Below, piece by piece: positions 27,341-35,295 of a DNA stretch of 64,000 nucleotides. Position 1 is the stretch's first letter. The number at the start of each line of letters is the position of its first letter. This DNA is from Peribacillus loiseleuriae. Its GTDB lineage: Bacteria; Bacillota; Bacilli; Bacillales; DSM-1321. Location of the stretch: contig NZ_LFZW01000001.1 in assembly GCF_001183985.1 (NCBI RefSeq), positions 832,333-896,332 of the forward strand, in the 5' to 3' direction. The notes beneath the pieces are model-generated. The model ran no database searches. It saw only the letters and a list, made by a program, of their open reading frames with translations, and was not told the DNA's origin. The position numbers were made by a program, and so were the translations under genes.

Positions 27341-27979
27341 ATGAAAAATAAGAGATTGCTACTTTCACTAATGATTTGCATGGCCATTATTTTTTCTGTG
27401 GTTACTATTCAGCCTTCTGTTTCCAAAGCACAGACAGATGGTCATGATCCAGTTATCTTCATTCACGGTGCAGGCGGAAACAGCGCAGCCTTTTACGGCA
27501 TAAAAAATTACCTGAAAAAACAAGGCTGGTCCGATGATGAACTGTATGCTATTGAATTGATGAATAAATCTGGTGTTAGTTTGAATAATCAAAAACAACT
27601 TGCTTCTTATGTAGATGAAGTGTTAAAGAAAACAGGAAAGAGCAAGGTTGATATTATTGGACACAGTGCGGGAGGCCTGAATACCCTGACTTATATTCTC
27701 AATGGTGGGGGAAGCAAGGTAAACGATGTGGTAACGTTGGGTTCTCCAAACAAATATGTAACATCGAAAGCTCCCGTAGGTACAGATCCTAACCATAAAA
27801 TCCGTTATACTTCGATTTACAGTACCAATGACTATGTGGTACCCACTTGGCTTTCAACACTTCAGGGAGCGAAAAACGTTCAAATCAGCGGTGTAGACCA
27901 TGTTGGAATGCTCGTCAACAGTAAAGTCTACGAGCTGATTAAAGAAGGGTTGAATGGCGGAGGAGAAAATACAAATTAA
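27341..27979 (+). CDS. lipA: Secreted lipase, LipA family
   Basis: An extracellular small alpha/beta-hydrolase lipase. A Sec signal peptide covers about residues 1-30 (KNKRLLLSL, hydrophobic core, ending near SKA). The mature protein begins near HDPVIFIHGAGG and ends GLNGGGENTN, almost as B. subtilis LipA does, and the total of 212 aa is identical. The triad is Ser109 (GHSAG), Asp164 (STNDYVV) and His187 (GVDHVGM). The elbow is GHSAG instead of the AHSMG of LipA. Like LipA it has no lid. AGGAGGG precedes the ATG, and a terminator follows at 28091. Confidence 0.96.
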   Translation: MKNKRLLLSLMICMAIIFSVVTIQPSVSKAQTDGHDPVIFIHGAGGNSAAFYGIKNYLKKQGWSDDELYAIELMNKSGVSLNNQKQLASYVDEVLKKTGKSKVDIIGHSAGGLNTLTYILNGGGSKVNDVVTLGSPNKYVTSKAPVGTDPNHKIRYTSIYSTNDYVVPTWLSTLQGAKNVQISGVDHVGMLVNSKVYELIKEGLNGGGENTN

Positions 27980-28090
27980 CAAAAGATTCTTATCTTGAGC
28001 TTAGTTTAACAATATTAAGCATAGACAGAAATCAAGAATGATATGGATTGAGAGTTTCAATACTGCTAGATACTTGATTTATAGAGAAAA

Positions 28091-28138
28091 CAAGGGCTAT
28101 CCTAAAGTCGTACTATTGACTTATCGGGTAGCCTTTTT
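28091..28138 (+). terminator. Terminator after lipase gene
   Basis: AAGGGCTATCC pairs with GGGTAGCCTT, followed by TTTTT. Confidence 0.8.
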
Positions 28139-28290
28139 TTCTCTAAAAAATGTATAGAAAAGCGCATAGTAATAAAGTGATTGGCTACTTTTCAAATACA
28201 GCCGAATGAAAGAGTTGCTTCAAGTTGAATCGAATAATATCTCCCAAACAATCCACTAACCTGATTTTTAGGACGATAAATTTGTAGTCG

Positions 28291-28413
28291 TTACTGATTA
28301 TTAGGTAATTTCTCTTCAGGATGACCGTTACCTTGCCTCTTTTTATTTTGCTCCTCTTTTTTCTGTGTATCATGTAGTTTCTCAACATAGTCATGTGTGC
28401 TTTCTTTTTTCAT
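28291..28413 (-). CDS. DUF4023-like small protein, 40 aa
   Basis: Forty codons from ATG 28413, preceded on the reverse strand by CGAGGAGGAATAACG, a strong ribosome site. The peptide MKKESTHDYVEKLHDTQKKE, then EQNKKRQGNGHPEEKLPNNQ, is highly charged. It fits the DUF4023 pattern (STHxxVEKLHxTQ, then GxGHPxxKLPN) found as tiny proteins across Bacillus. The function is unknown. Good signal and family fit make it a likely real gene. Confidence 0.75.
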   Translation of the reverse strand: MKKESTHDYVEKLHDTQKKEEQNKKRQGNGHPEEKLPNNQ

Positions 28414-28866
28414 CGTTATTCCTCCTCGTTTATCAAGTAGTTTTTAATGTAACCAAAAACCTTAGAAAGATGTACAACCAACAAACGGAAATTCTTTATT
28501 CAGCATTAACGCAATAAAGAGGTATATTTTTTATTAAGAAGTTTGGTGCTTAGTTGTAGCGTCTAACCCTAACCCTCAAAGTTATAAGCCAATCAATCTG
28601 ATTACTCCTCATACATTTCGCTTGTATCATACTAACTTTTAGCAAATGAATTCCAAAAGGTGGGGAGGGAAATAGACGAGTATCGAAAGGAGCACGTTAG
28701 TTGGAGAATAAACAGTCCAAGTAGGTTAGTAAAGCACCAAAACTTGCGAAAAATCGTTGTATAAACAACAAAGTTTGCAAAAAGTGCTTTAAAATATAAA
28801 AAATAGAAACTATATGGTATATACTCTGTAATGAAGAAGGGTGATGAGGAGTGATGGCTACCAACT
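28414..28866. other. Intergenic, no further gene seen
   Basis: AT-rich DNA between the divergent DUF4023-like gene and the fetA-like gene. A short leader frame (MKKGDEE, 28831-28854) lies just before the fetA-like start. No hairpin or known riboswitch was recognised. Confidence 0.4.
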
Positions 28867-29601
28867 ATGACTACAGAAGTTGAATTTATAAACGTCAGTA
28901 AGACATATTTGAATCGGCAGGAGGTAGTGCATGTATTAAAAGGGGTTAGTGGGGAGGTAGAAAAAGGGTCGATTGTCACTATTATTGGACCATCGGGATC
29001 AGGGAAGAGTACGATTTTATCTCTTTGTAATTTGTTGCTTACTCCTGATGAAGGGGAGGTACGCATTCAAGGAAAGGATGTTCGAAATTGGGATATCCAA
29101 AAGCTTAGACGGCGGGTTGGTATTGCCTTTCAAGGTGCTCCTATGCTCACGGGAACAGTACTTGATAATTTGTCTTTGCCTTTACGACTGCAGGGTAGAA
29201 CGTTAGAAAATCCAAAGAAGTATATGGAGTTTGTCGGACTGACAGAAGATCATTTATCACGTCAGGCCAAAGAGCTTTCAGGTGGGCAGAGACAAAGATT
29301 ATCGCTTGCTAGAACACTTGTGAACGATCCAGCTATTTTATTGCTCGATGAAGTGACATCTGCATTGGATTCTTTGTCTGCACATGAGGTAGAAGAACTT
29401 ATTTTACGGATTAACCGTGAACAGAATACGACGATTCTCTGGGTTACTCATGATCAATCGCAAGCAGAAAGAGTAGGCGATCAAACGTGGCTCGTAATCG
29501 ATGGAAGAGTAGTCGAAGCGGCTCCTACTAAACAATTTTTTGTTAAGCCAAAAGAAGAGCAAACGAAACAATTTTTGGAGTTGAGGAGGGGGTACAAATG
29601 A
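28867..29601 (+). CDS. fetA: ABC transporter ATP-binding protein, FetA/YbbL type
   Basis: This cytoplasmic ATPase has Walker A GPSGSGKST (41-49), Q-loop FQGAPM, signature LSGGQ (137-141), Walker B LLLDE (158-162) and switch His in THDQ. It overlaps by four bases with a FetB-type permease, so the pair forms the FetAB class of exporter, described in E. coli as an iron exporter that protects against oxidative stress. An in-frame stop at 28852 fixes the start at ATG 28867 or later. The AGGAG there is about 17 bases away, so initiation may be weak or coupled to a short leader frame. Confidence 0.88.
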   Translation: MTTEVEFINVSKTYLNRQEVVHVLKGVSGEVEKGSIVTIIGPSGSGKSTILSLCNLLLTPDEGEVRIQGKDVRNWDIQKLRRRVGIAFQGAPMLTGTVLDNLSLPLRLQGRTLENPKKYMEFVGLTEDHLSRQAKELSGGQRQRLSLARTLVNDPAILLLDEVTSALDSLSAHEVEELILRINREQNTTILWVTHDQSQAERVGDQTWLVIDGRVVEAAPTKQFFVKPKEEQTKQFLELRRGYK

Positions 29602-30353
29602 GCTTGATTGCCCTTCTCTGCAGTTTTGGATTTGTTATTTTTTCCTTTTTTCTTTCGCAAGCATTTAAATTGGGACTTGGTCGAGACTTGATTATTACGA
29701 GTATTCGGGCCACCATTCAATTATTGATTGTTGGCTATATTCTTAACACGGTATTCGGTTTTGAGAATCCACTCGCTATGATTTTGATGCTTCTAGTTAT
29801 GGTGTTCGTAGCAACTAAAAATGCAGCAAAACGCGGCAAAGGTTTGCCACGTATTTTTTGGAAAATTTTCTTAACGATTAGTATCGTTGAGATTATCACT
29901 CAAGGGTTTTTACTGGGATTACAGATTGTACCGGCGACTCCGCAATATATTATTTCTATTAGTGGGATGATTATCGGGAACTCAATGGTTATCGCCAATC
30001 TTTTCTTAAATCGTTTAAAAGCTGAGTTGGAAATGAGAAAAGAAGAAGTGGTGCTCGTCTTATCACTTGGAGGCAGTGTCAAACAATCCATCTATCCAAT
30101 CTTAAAACAATCCATACGGTCCAGTTTAATCCCAACGATTGAAGGGCAAAGAACAATTGGTCTAGTCCAGCTTCCTGGCATGATGACCGGACAGATTATA
30201 GCTGGAGCTGACCCTGTACAAGCTATTCGTCTTCAACTATTGATTGTATTTATGATCTTGTTTGCAGCAGTCCTGACCGCTATTATCTTAGCGTTTCTCA
30301 TTTATCCAAAGTTATTTAATAAGGATCAGCAATTGGATATCAGTGCTTGGTAA
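29598..30353 (+). CDS. fetB: FetB-type ABC transporter permease
   Basis: A polytopic membrane protein of 251 aa with about seven helices, matching the FetB/UPF0014 family. It has the early ATIQLLIVGYIL, the central charged VATKNAAKRGKG loop and the family hallmark QRTIGLVQLPGMMTGQIIAGADPVQAIRLQL (here cited in its two halves, about residues 185-218). The start overlaps the ATPase stop, with GAGGAGGGG ahead, so expression is coupled. It is predicted to export iron or a related substrate. Confidence 0.92.
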   Translation: MSLIALLCSFGFVIFSFFLSQAFKLGLGRDLIITSIRATIQLLIVGYILNTVFGFENPLAMILMLLVMVFVATKNAAKRGKGLPRIFWKIFLTISIVEIITQGFLLGLQIVPATPQYIISISGMIIGNSMVIANLFLNRLKAELEMRKEEVVLVLSLGGSVKQSIYPILKQSIRSSLIPTIEGQRTIGLVQLPGMMTGQIIAGADPVQAIRLQLLIVFMILFAAVLTAIILAFLIYPKLFNKDQQLDISAW

Positions 30354-30396
30354 AATACAAGATTTGTGAATTCAAGTAAAAAGAAAGGTGATAAGC

Positions 30397-30927
30397 ATGA
30401 ACATTACAATCAAACAAGAAACCAGTTCGGATTATCGAACAGTCGAAACTCTGATAAAGTCAGCTTTTGAGACTGCAGAGTATACAGACCATGATGAACA
30501 CAATCTAGTGGCGAGACTGAGAAAGAGTGATGCTTTAATTCCAGAGCTCTCCTTGCTTGCCATGATTGAGAACGACATTGTGGGTCATATTTTATTTACA
30601 AAAGTCACGATACATAATGGTAAGGAAAAGCGCCTATCCCTTGCACTTGCACCAGTTGCAGTTTTACCTAATTACCAAGGTAAAGGGATTGGTAGCAAGC
30701 TCATTCTAGAGGGAATAAATCGAGCAAAATCGCTTGGGTTTGGATCTGTGATTGTGCTCGGGCATAAAGATTATTATCCGCGTTTTGGATTTGTTCCAGC
30801 AAGCAAATATGGGATAATGGCACCGTTTGAAGTACCAAATGAAGCGTTTATGGCATTGGAGCTGAAATCGGGAGCCTTACATTCTGTTACTGGAACCGTA
30901 GAATATGCGAAAGAATTCTTTACATGA
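30397..30927 (+). CDS. GNAT N-acetyltransferase, YhbS-like
   Basis: This 176-residue acetyl-CoA-dependent acyltransferase has the acetyl-CoA loop VLPNYQGKGIGSKLI and the C-terminal block VIVLGHKDYYPRFGFVPAS typical of the YhbS group. ATG at 30397 is preferred over a GTG at 30388 because AAAGGTG lies 6 bases before it. It follows the fetB gene by 43 bases and may be co-transcribed, but no functional link is apparent. The acceptor is unknown. Confidence 0.88.
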   Translation: MNITIKQETSSDYRTVETLIKSAFETAEYTDHDEHNLVARLRKSDALIPELSLLAMIENDIVGHILFTKVTIHNGKEKRLSLALAPVAVLPNYQGKGIGSKLILEGINRAKSLGFGSVIVLGHKDYYPRFGFVPASKYGIMAPFEVPNEAFMALELKSGALHSVTGTVEYAKEFFT

Positions 30928-30959
30928 GTCAGCTAATTGAATGAAACGGAGTTAGTGAA

Positions 30960-31168
30960 ATGTCAGTAATTGATTTTAAAGCAGCTCAAAATGGTCGAAG
31001 CTTCCTAAGAATATACAACAGATCCTCATAAACAATGTTTACTGCTCCTCATGTGGAGAGACTACAATTACAGAACTTACGTTGCATAATGACAAATTGG
31101 GTGTTGTTCTCAAAGGTATATGTAAGAGATGCGGGGAGAATGTTGCAAGGTTGGTAGAAGTTAAGTAA
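30960..31168 (+). pseudogene. Frameshifted small zinc-ribbon protein
   Basis: GGAGTTAGTGA precedes ATG at 30960, opening MSVIDFKAAQ. The frame then fails, while another frame continues KWSKLPKNIQQILINNVYCS, then SCGETTI and CKRCGENVARLVEVK to a stop at 31168. Two CxxC pairs (CSSC and CKRC) make a zinc ribbon of about 65 residues, like small proteins common in Bacillus and phages. A one-base indel near 30990 breaks it; a sequencing error would look the same. Confidence 0.55.
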
Positions 31169-31279
31169 AAAGGGTGAAAGTTCCAAGATCATCTTTAGGT
31201 CTGAATGTATCGCAGCAAAAAAACAAATAATATTTATACCATCAATTAAACATCAAACGAATTGGAAGGAAGAATCATT

Positions 31280-31609
31280 ATGAAATTGAATCAAATTGTG
31301 GACAATGTAAAATCGACTTTTCGACAAGCAGCTGTCCTTGTGAAATCTGCCATTACAGGAACATATACTACGATCCAAGAATTGGCGGACTATGTACTTC
31401 ATCATTCAGAAACACAAAGGATGAACCGCACTCTTTTGGGGATCTCCTATTCGTTTTATCATTTGGAAAAAGAGGGGATTCACTATTATTTAGAAATGAG
31501 GGATTCTCATATTTTACAGTTAGACGTGCATACGGCTGACCAAAAGATTGTATCCTATCGTTCTTATCGTGATCAAGATCAGTTACATACAAAACGAATC
31601 TGGCGTTAA
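31280..31609 (+). CDS. Hypothetical protein, 109 aa, C-terminus ends in repeat
   Basis: I do not recognise this family. It is a soluble protein with a helical N-terminal half (KLNQIVDNVKSTFRQAAVLV, then KSAITGTYTTIQELADYVLH) and a beta-like second half (GIHYYLEMRDSHILQLDVHT). GGAAGGAAG precedes the ATG at 31280. The last codons and the stop (TGGCGTTAA) lie in family B repeat B1, so the natural C-terminus may have been replaced. Confidence 0.65.
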   Translation: MKLNQIVDNVKSTFRQAAVLVKSAITGTYTTIQELADYVLHHSETQRMNRTLLGISYSFYHLEKEGIHYYLEMRDSHILQLDVHTADQKIVSYRSYRDQDQLHTKRIWR

Positions 31610-31787
31610 AACCGCCACCCTTTACCGTGAGGGAGCCATCCAGTAGCATGCTACACTCGCCTAATCACACTGGTGGCGGTGCGGAGCCGGAATTTTGGCT
31701 GCTTTTTCTCGATAAAATCCGTATACCTGCTAAGTAGATTGGCTATATGAGTAAGTCGCGAAGTCCCGTCCCCATGTCCTTCATACT
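31602..31787 (+). repeat. Family B repeat, copy B1
   Basis: An element of about 185 bp from GGCGTTAAAAC to CCCCATGTCCTTCATA. It shares blocks in the same order with 32604-32782 and, reversed, 48582-48762: CTCGCCTAATC, GGTGGCGGTGCGGAGC, GTAGATTGGCTAT, AAGTCGCGAAG. It overlaps the end of the preceding gene. Confidence 0.85.
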
Positions 31788-31830
31788 AAAATGAAAATTT
31801 CCGAGCCGCGTTTAGGTCAATCCTAATAAC

Positions 31831-31880
31831 AATAAGCGACCTGATTATCTTTTTAGAATAACCAAGTCGCTTAACTTTTT
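31831..31880. terminator. Bidirectional terminator
   Basis: AAGCGACCTGATTAT pairs with ATAACCAAGTCGCTT, followed by TTTTT. It can serve the hypothetical gene or the small reverse-strand gene. Confidence 0.75.
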
Positions 31881-31904
31881 CCTATAATCATGATGTCTTT
31901 CCTT

Positions 31905-32039
31905 TCACTTTATCATTTGGTCTTCCAATGGTTTTGGTGCATAATCATCAAATTGATTAAACATATAAGTGAGGTACGAGTTTAATTCAAATCGATCTTC
32001 TTGAAAAAAATCGGTCAGCCTTTTTGTGTCCATTTGCAA
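31905..32039 (-). CDS. Small hypothetical protein, 44 aa
   Basis: A 44-codon frame from TTG 32039 (or ATG 32033). On the reverse strand TGGAGGTGA stands 5 bases ahead of the TTG. The peptide MQMDTKRLTDFFQEDRFELN, then SYLTYMFNQFDDYAPKPLED, is acidic and looks helical. I do not recognise it. The strong ribosome site, sensible composition and downstream terminator support a real gene. It lies between two copies of repeat family B. Confidence 0.5.
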   Translation of the reverse strand: MQMDTKRLTDFFQEDRFELNSYLTYMFNQFDDYAPKPLEDQMIK

Positions 32040-32437
32040 TAGATTCACCTCCATTTAACTAGTAAACTGCCTTTTTATTATAATTGCCAAACTATGATTC
32101 TTTTATACATGAAAAGTAAAAAAATAGTGAAGTTTAAATGAATGGTATAATCCATTTTTTTGTATGAAGGTAAAGAGGGGAAAGAGCTACACTATCCTAA
32201 GAAGCATGAACGAATAACACTAATTCGTGAGTAAGAAAATGTTGCTCCGAAACCCCCAGCTTATTGTAGGAAGTTTGGGTATTTATGAATGAAGACGCCC
32301 TTCATACTAGATGTTGGCCTTTAAACACGATATTCATTTCTTCTATACTATGTTTATAAAAAATCTTCTGTATTGGCCCCGCCTTCGCCAATTACAATGA
32401 TGACCCCGCATGTCATCCGCCTATAAATGATTTTAAT

Positions 32438-32452
32438 AGAAAACGCTTACAT
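32438..32452 (-). promoter_or_regulatory. Perfect cre site without an intact gene
   Basis: On the reverse strand ATGTAAGCGTTTTCT fits all fixed positions of WTGNAANCGNWNNCW. Leftward of it only a 20-codon stub (32416 to 32354, MTCGVIIVIGEGGANTEDFL) and broken frames remain. Confidence 0.6.
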
Positions 32453-32603
32453 TTGCAAATGTTTCTGTTAATCAAATTTCGACATAATACTAGGACAATT
32501 TACTTCTTGGTGACTTCAAATTCTTTTCAGTGTATAGATGATGGATTGTCTTCCTTACAGAGACTATTCGTAAATCCAAAGTATTGTCGAATAAAATCCG
32601 AAT

Positions 32604-32782
32604 GGCGTTAAAACGTCATCTGTTGCTATGAAGGATTTATCATGAAGCACGCTATACTCGCCTAATCAATGGTGGCGGTGCGGAGCAAGAATTTCGGATG
32701 CATTATAGATCATGAAAGTATACCTGCTAAAGTAGATTGGTTATCCTAATAAGTCGAAAAGCCCGTCCCCATGTCCTTCATA
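32604..32782 (+). repeat. Family B repeat, copy B2
   Basis: Same orientation as B1, 1.0 kb away. It has GGCGTTAAAAC, CTCGCCTAATC, GGTGGCGGTGCGGAGC, GTATACCTGCTAAAGTAGAT and CCCGTCCCCATGTCCTTCAT. ATGAAGGAT near the left and GTCCTTCAT at the right end can pair. Confidence 0.85.
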
Positions 32783-32783
32783 A

Positions 32784-32816
32784 AAAAGATGTCAGCCTAA
32801 ATAGACGACATCTCTT
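32784..32816 (-). terminator. Terminator of the pcp operon
   Basis: Read leftward, AGAGATGTCGTC pairs with GGCTGACATCT and ends in TTTTTT. Confidence 0.75.
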
Positions 32817-32856
32817 TAAATAAAGTAAGGTTTTTAGTACGTATCATAATGAGAGA

Positions 32857-33507
32857 TTAGTGTATTGTGCCACCAATTTCACGAATATCATCTTTTTCAG
32901 TAGCTGCAATGACTGCTACGGTTTTGAGCCCACGTACAATAACATCAAGACTTAAACTAGGAGAACCATTTTCAATCGTTTGCTCTGGAATATATGGAAT
33001 ATGGATAAAACCGCCACGGATTTGCGACGCGTGATTAGTTAAATAGTGCATTAATCCATAAAATAGATGGTTACAAACATAAGTCCCCGCTGTGTTGGAA
33101 ACGGAAGCAGGGACTCCATCTTTCCTCATATGATGAACCATTCGTTTGATCGGCAAAGTTGACCAATATGCAGCTGGGCCGTCCTCTGAAATAGGTTCAT
33201 CAATTGGTTGGTTTTTCTGATTATCTGGAATTCGTGCATCATCGACATTAATGGCGATTCTCTCAGGAGTTATTTGTGTACGTCCCCCAGCTTGGCCAAC
33301 ACAAATGACTACATTTGGCTCATATGTTTCAATCGCTTTTATCGCGGCTTTGATTGAATCGTGAAAGACAGTAGGCACTACTTGAGTTACGATCTCTACG
33401 TCATCTATGATAACACCTTCTAATTGCTTGACTGCTTCTAGAGCTGGGTTTACTGTATCATTCCCGAATGGCTCGAAGCCAGTTATCAATACCTTTTTTC
33501 TCATCAT
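32857..33507 (-). CDS. pcp: Pyroglutamyl-peptidase I
   Basis: This cytoplasmic cysteine peptidase removes N-terminal pyroglutamate from peptides. Catalytic residues, numbered from MRKK, are Glu81 (GGRTQITPERIAIN), Cys144 (NTAGTYVCNH) and His168 (GGFIHIPYIPEQ). A length of about 216 aa is standard. The ATG at 33507 overlaps the last base of the DUF979 stop (TAATG), while ATG at 33504 has better spacing from GGGAGGT; either is possible. It is the last gene of a three-gene operon with two membrane proteins. Confidence 0.95.
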   Translation of the reverse strand: MMRKKVLITGFEPFGNDTVNPALEAVKQLEGVIIDDVEIVTQVVPTVFHDSIKAAIKAIETYEPNVVICVGQAGGRTQITPERIAINVDDARIPDNQKNQPIDEPISEDGPAAYWSTLPIKRMVHHMRKDGVPASVSNTAGTYVCNHLFYGLMHYLTNHASQIRGGFIHIPYIPEQTIENGSPSLSLDVIVRGLKTVAVIAATEKDDIREIGGTIH

Positions 33508-34469
33508 TAAACCTCCCATTTCACAAGTAAATACATAAGTACGATATTGAATGCAAGCACTAGTAATGCTGTTGGAATTTGGACACGAATGACATGATTT
33601 TTATCTTTCAAATCTAATAAGGCGGCAGGAACGATATTGAAATTTGCTGCCATTGGTGTCATAAGTGTTCCACAATAACCAGCAAACATAGAGATTGCAG
33701 CAATGTGATTCGGATTTGCGTCAAATTTTGTAATCAAAAATGGTACAGCAATGCCAGCAGCCATTACCGGAAACGCTGCGAATGCATTTCCCATAATCAT
33801 CGTAAATAGTGCCATTCCAATACAGAATACAAAAACGATCATAAATAAGGAATTTTCCGGAATGAACTGAGTCACGAGATCAGATACAACTGTTCCGACT
33901 CCAGCTTTTGTAAAGATTGTTCCTAATGTTGCTAAAAGTTGTGGCAATACAACAGCCCAGCCAATTGCTTCTAAAAGTCGGCGAGATTCCTTTATCGCTG
34001 TTTGTGGGGTGTTTTTTGTCAACATCATCGCTGTAATAATTGCAATCAAACAGGCCACACCTAATGCAACTAAGGTTGTATTTTTGGGGTCAAAGATAAA
34101 TAAGGAACCAATTTTTACTCCTTCGAATCCTTTTGCTCCGGCAACTGTTAAGAGGGGGATAAGTAGGGCAGGTAAGAATAACCAACTGCCTAAACGTTTA
34201 CGCTGTGTTTCTCGCTGTTGATCGGATGATTCACCATATTTTCCTTTGCGAAGCCCACCCATACCAACGATAAGTACCATCAAAATAACCATTAGCCCAA
34301 TATAAAATGGTGGTATAACACTTCCTAATAATAGAGTGATGGAGTAGATGAAATAAAATAATCCGGATAAAAGTCGACGAGGATTCGCTTTATCGGCAAA
34401 AGTATATAAGGAACAGCATAATCCAATGATCCCCATTACAATGTAAATAAATTCTACTGAAAAAATCAT
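33507..34469 (-). CDS. DUF979 family membrane protein
   Basis: A 320-residue integral membrane protein with about ten helices and a central charged loop (GGLRKGKYGESSDQQRETQR). Sequence blocks such as GAKGFEGVKIGSLFIFDPKN and MFAGYCGTLMTPMAANFNIV fit DUF979. The latter resembles the TxxGN/PMAxN loops of the ion-transporter superfamily. It overlaps DUF969 by four bases and pcp by one. The three-gene set recurs in Firmicutes, so a transporter for a peptide or for pyroglutamate is a reasonable inference, not an established fact. Confidence 0.9.
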   Translation of the reverse strand: MIFSVEFIYIVMGIIGLCCSLYTFADKANPRRLLSGLFYFIYSITLLLGSVIPPFYIGLMVILMVLIVGMGGLRKGKYGESSDQQRETQRKRLGSWLFLPALLIPLLTVAGAKGFEGVKIGSLFIFDPKNTTLVALGVACLIAIITAMMLTKNTPQTAIKESRRLLEAIGWAVVLPQLLATLGTIFTKAGVGTVVSDLVTQFIPENSLFMIVFVFCIGMALFTMIMGNAFAAFPVMAAGIAVPFLITKFDANPNHIAAISMFAGYCGTLMTPMAANFNIVPAALLDLKDKNHVIRVQIPTALLVLAFNIVLMYLLVKWEV

Positions 34470-35155
34470 CGAATCACATCCTTCTTAGCTTTTGAACCTA
34501 ATTTACGATCAAGCTTTTTATCCAACAAGTAAAGTCTTATTGAATGAACAATAAAGGCGAAAATCGCTGTTGGAATTCCCCAAAGCGCCATTGAAATTGG
34601 ATCTGCTTCAATTCCATTTTGATCAAAGAAGCCTTTCATTAATAAAATCGCCCCAACGGCGACAAATATATCCTCACCGAAAAATAAGCCGATATTATCA
34701 GCCGCCGCCGCATGGGCACGAATTTCTTCCCGATCTTCCTCTGGCACTTCACCATATTTTGCCTTAGCAGCTCCTTCAGCCATCGGTGCAAGAAGAGGTC
34801 GCACGGTTTGAGGGTGCCCACCAATGCTAAGTAATCCGAGAGCAGCTCCAACTTCACGGCACAGTAAATAAATAGTGATAATTCGACCGGCCGTCGCTGC
34901 TTTAATTTTTGAAACGAGGTGCCCTGCTTGATTTTGTAACCCACTTCTCTCTAAAAGCCCAATTACCGGAAGTGTTACGAGTAAAATCGACATATAACGA
35001 TTCGTTGTGAATGCTTCCCCAAATTGCGTAATAATATCCACGATAGGTAAACCTGCAATTAAGCCTGTTACCAAACCGGAAACTGTCACGACAACAAGCG
35101 GATTTAACCTTATTGCAAAGCCAATAATAATTAAGGCAACTCCAATTAAAACCAT
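34466..35155 (-). CDS. DUF969 family membrane protein
   Basis: A 229-residue membrane protein with about five helices. GLLSIGGHPQTVRPLLAPMA and RAHAAAADNIGLFFGEDIFV are its most distinctive blocks and fit DUF969. It probably pairs with the DUF979 protein as two halves of one carrier, since each alone is half the size of a typical IT-superfamily member; this is inference. AAGGAGA lies 9 bases before the ATG. Family A copy A3 lies directly upstream, where the operon promoter should be. Confidence 0.88.
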   Translation of the reverse strand: MVLIGVALIIIGFAIRLNPLVVVTVSGLVTGLIAGLPIVDIITQFGEAFTTNRYMSILLVTLPVIGLLERSGLQNQAGHLVSKIKAATAGRIITIYLLCREVGAALGLLSIGGHPQTVRPLLAPMAEGAAKAKYGEVPEEDREEIRAHAAAADNIGLFFGEDIFVAVGAILLMKGFFDQNGIEADPISMALWGIPTAIFAFIVHSIRLYLLDKKLDRKLGSKAKKDVIR

Positions 35156-35185
35156 CTAACCACATCTCCTTAGAATAATGTCTAA

Positions 35186-35295
35186 AAAAGGGTCTAATCA
35201 CGCACTCTACACACAGTTCATAGTGATACATACGCTTAATTTGAACTGTATATTGCGGTTAGTATCTGACCCTTTACATATGGGACAACCTCTTT
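35186..35295 (-). repeat. Family A palindromic repeat, copy A3
   Basis: AAAGGGTCTAATCACGCACT at the left and GTATCTGACCCTTTACATAT at the right, then GGGACAACCTC as outer arm. The interior ACAGTTCA/TGAACTGT forms an inner stem. It lies just upstream of the DUF969 gene. Confidence 0.75.

Noticed and set aside
28185-28394. Reverse-strand open frame of 69 codons
   Set aside because: It overlaps the DUF4023-like gene in another frame, and that gene has the ribosome site and a family match.
28560-28580. CTAACCCTAACCCT resembling a telomere-type repeat
   Set aside because: Two units only, in ordinary AT-rich intergenic DNA. Chance is sufficient.
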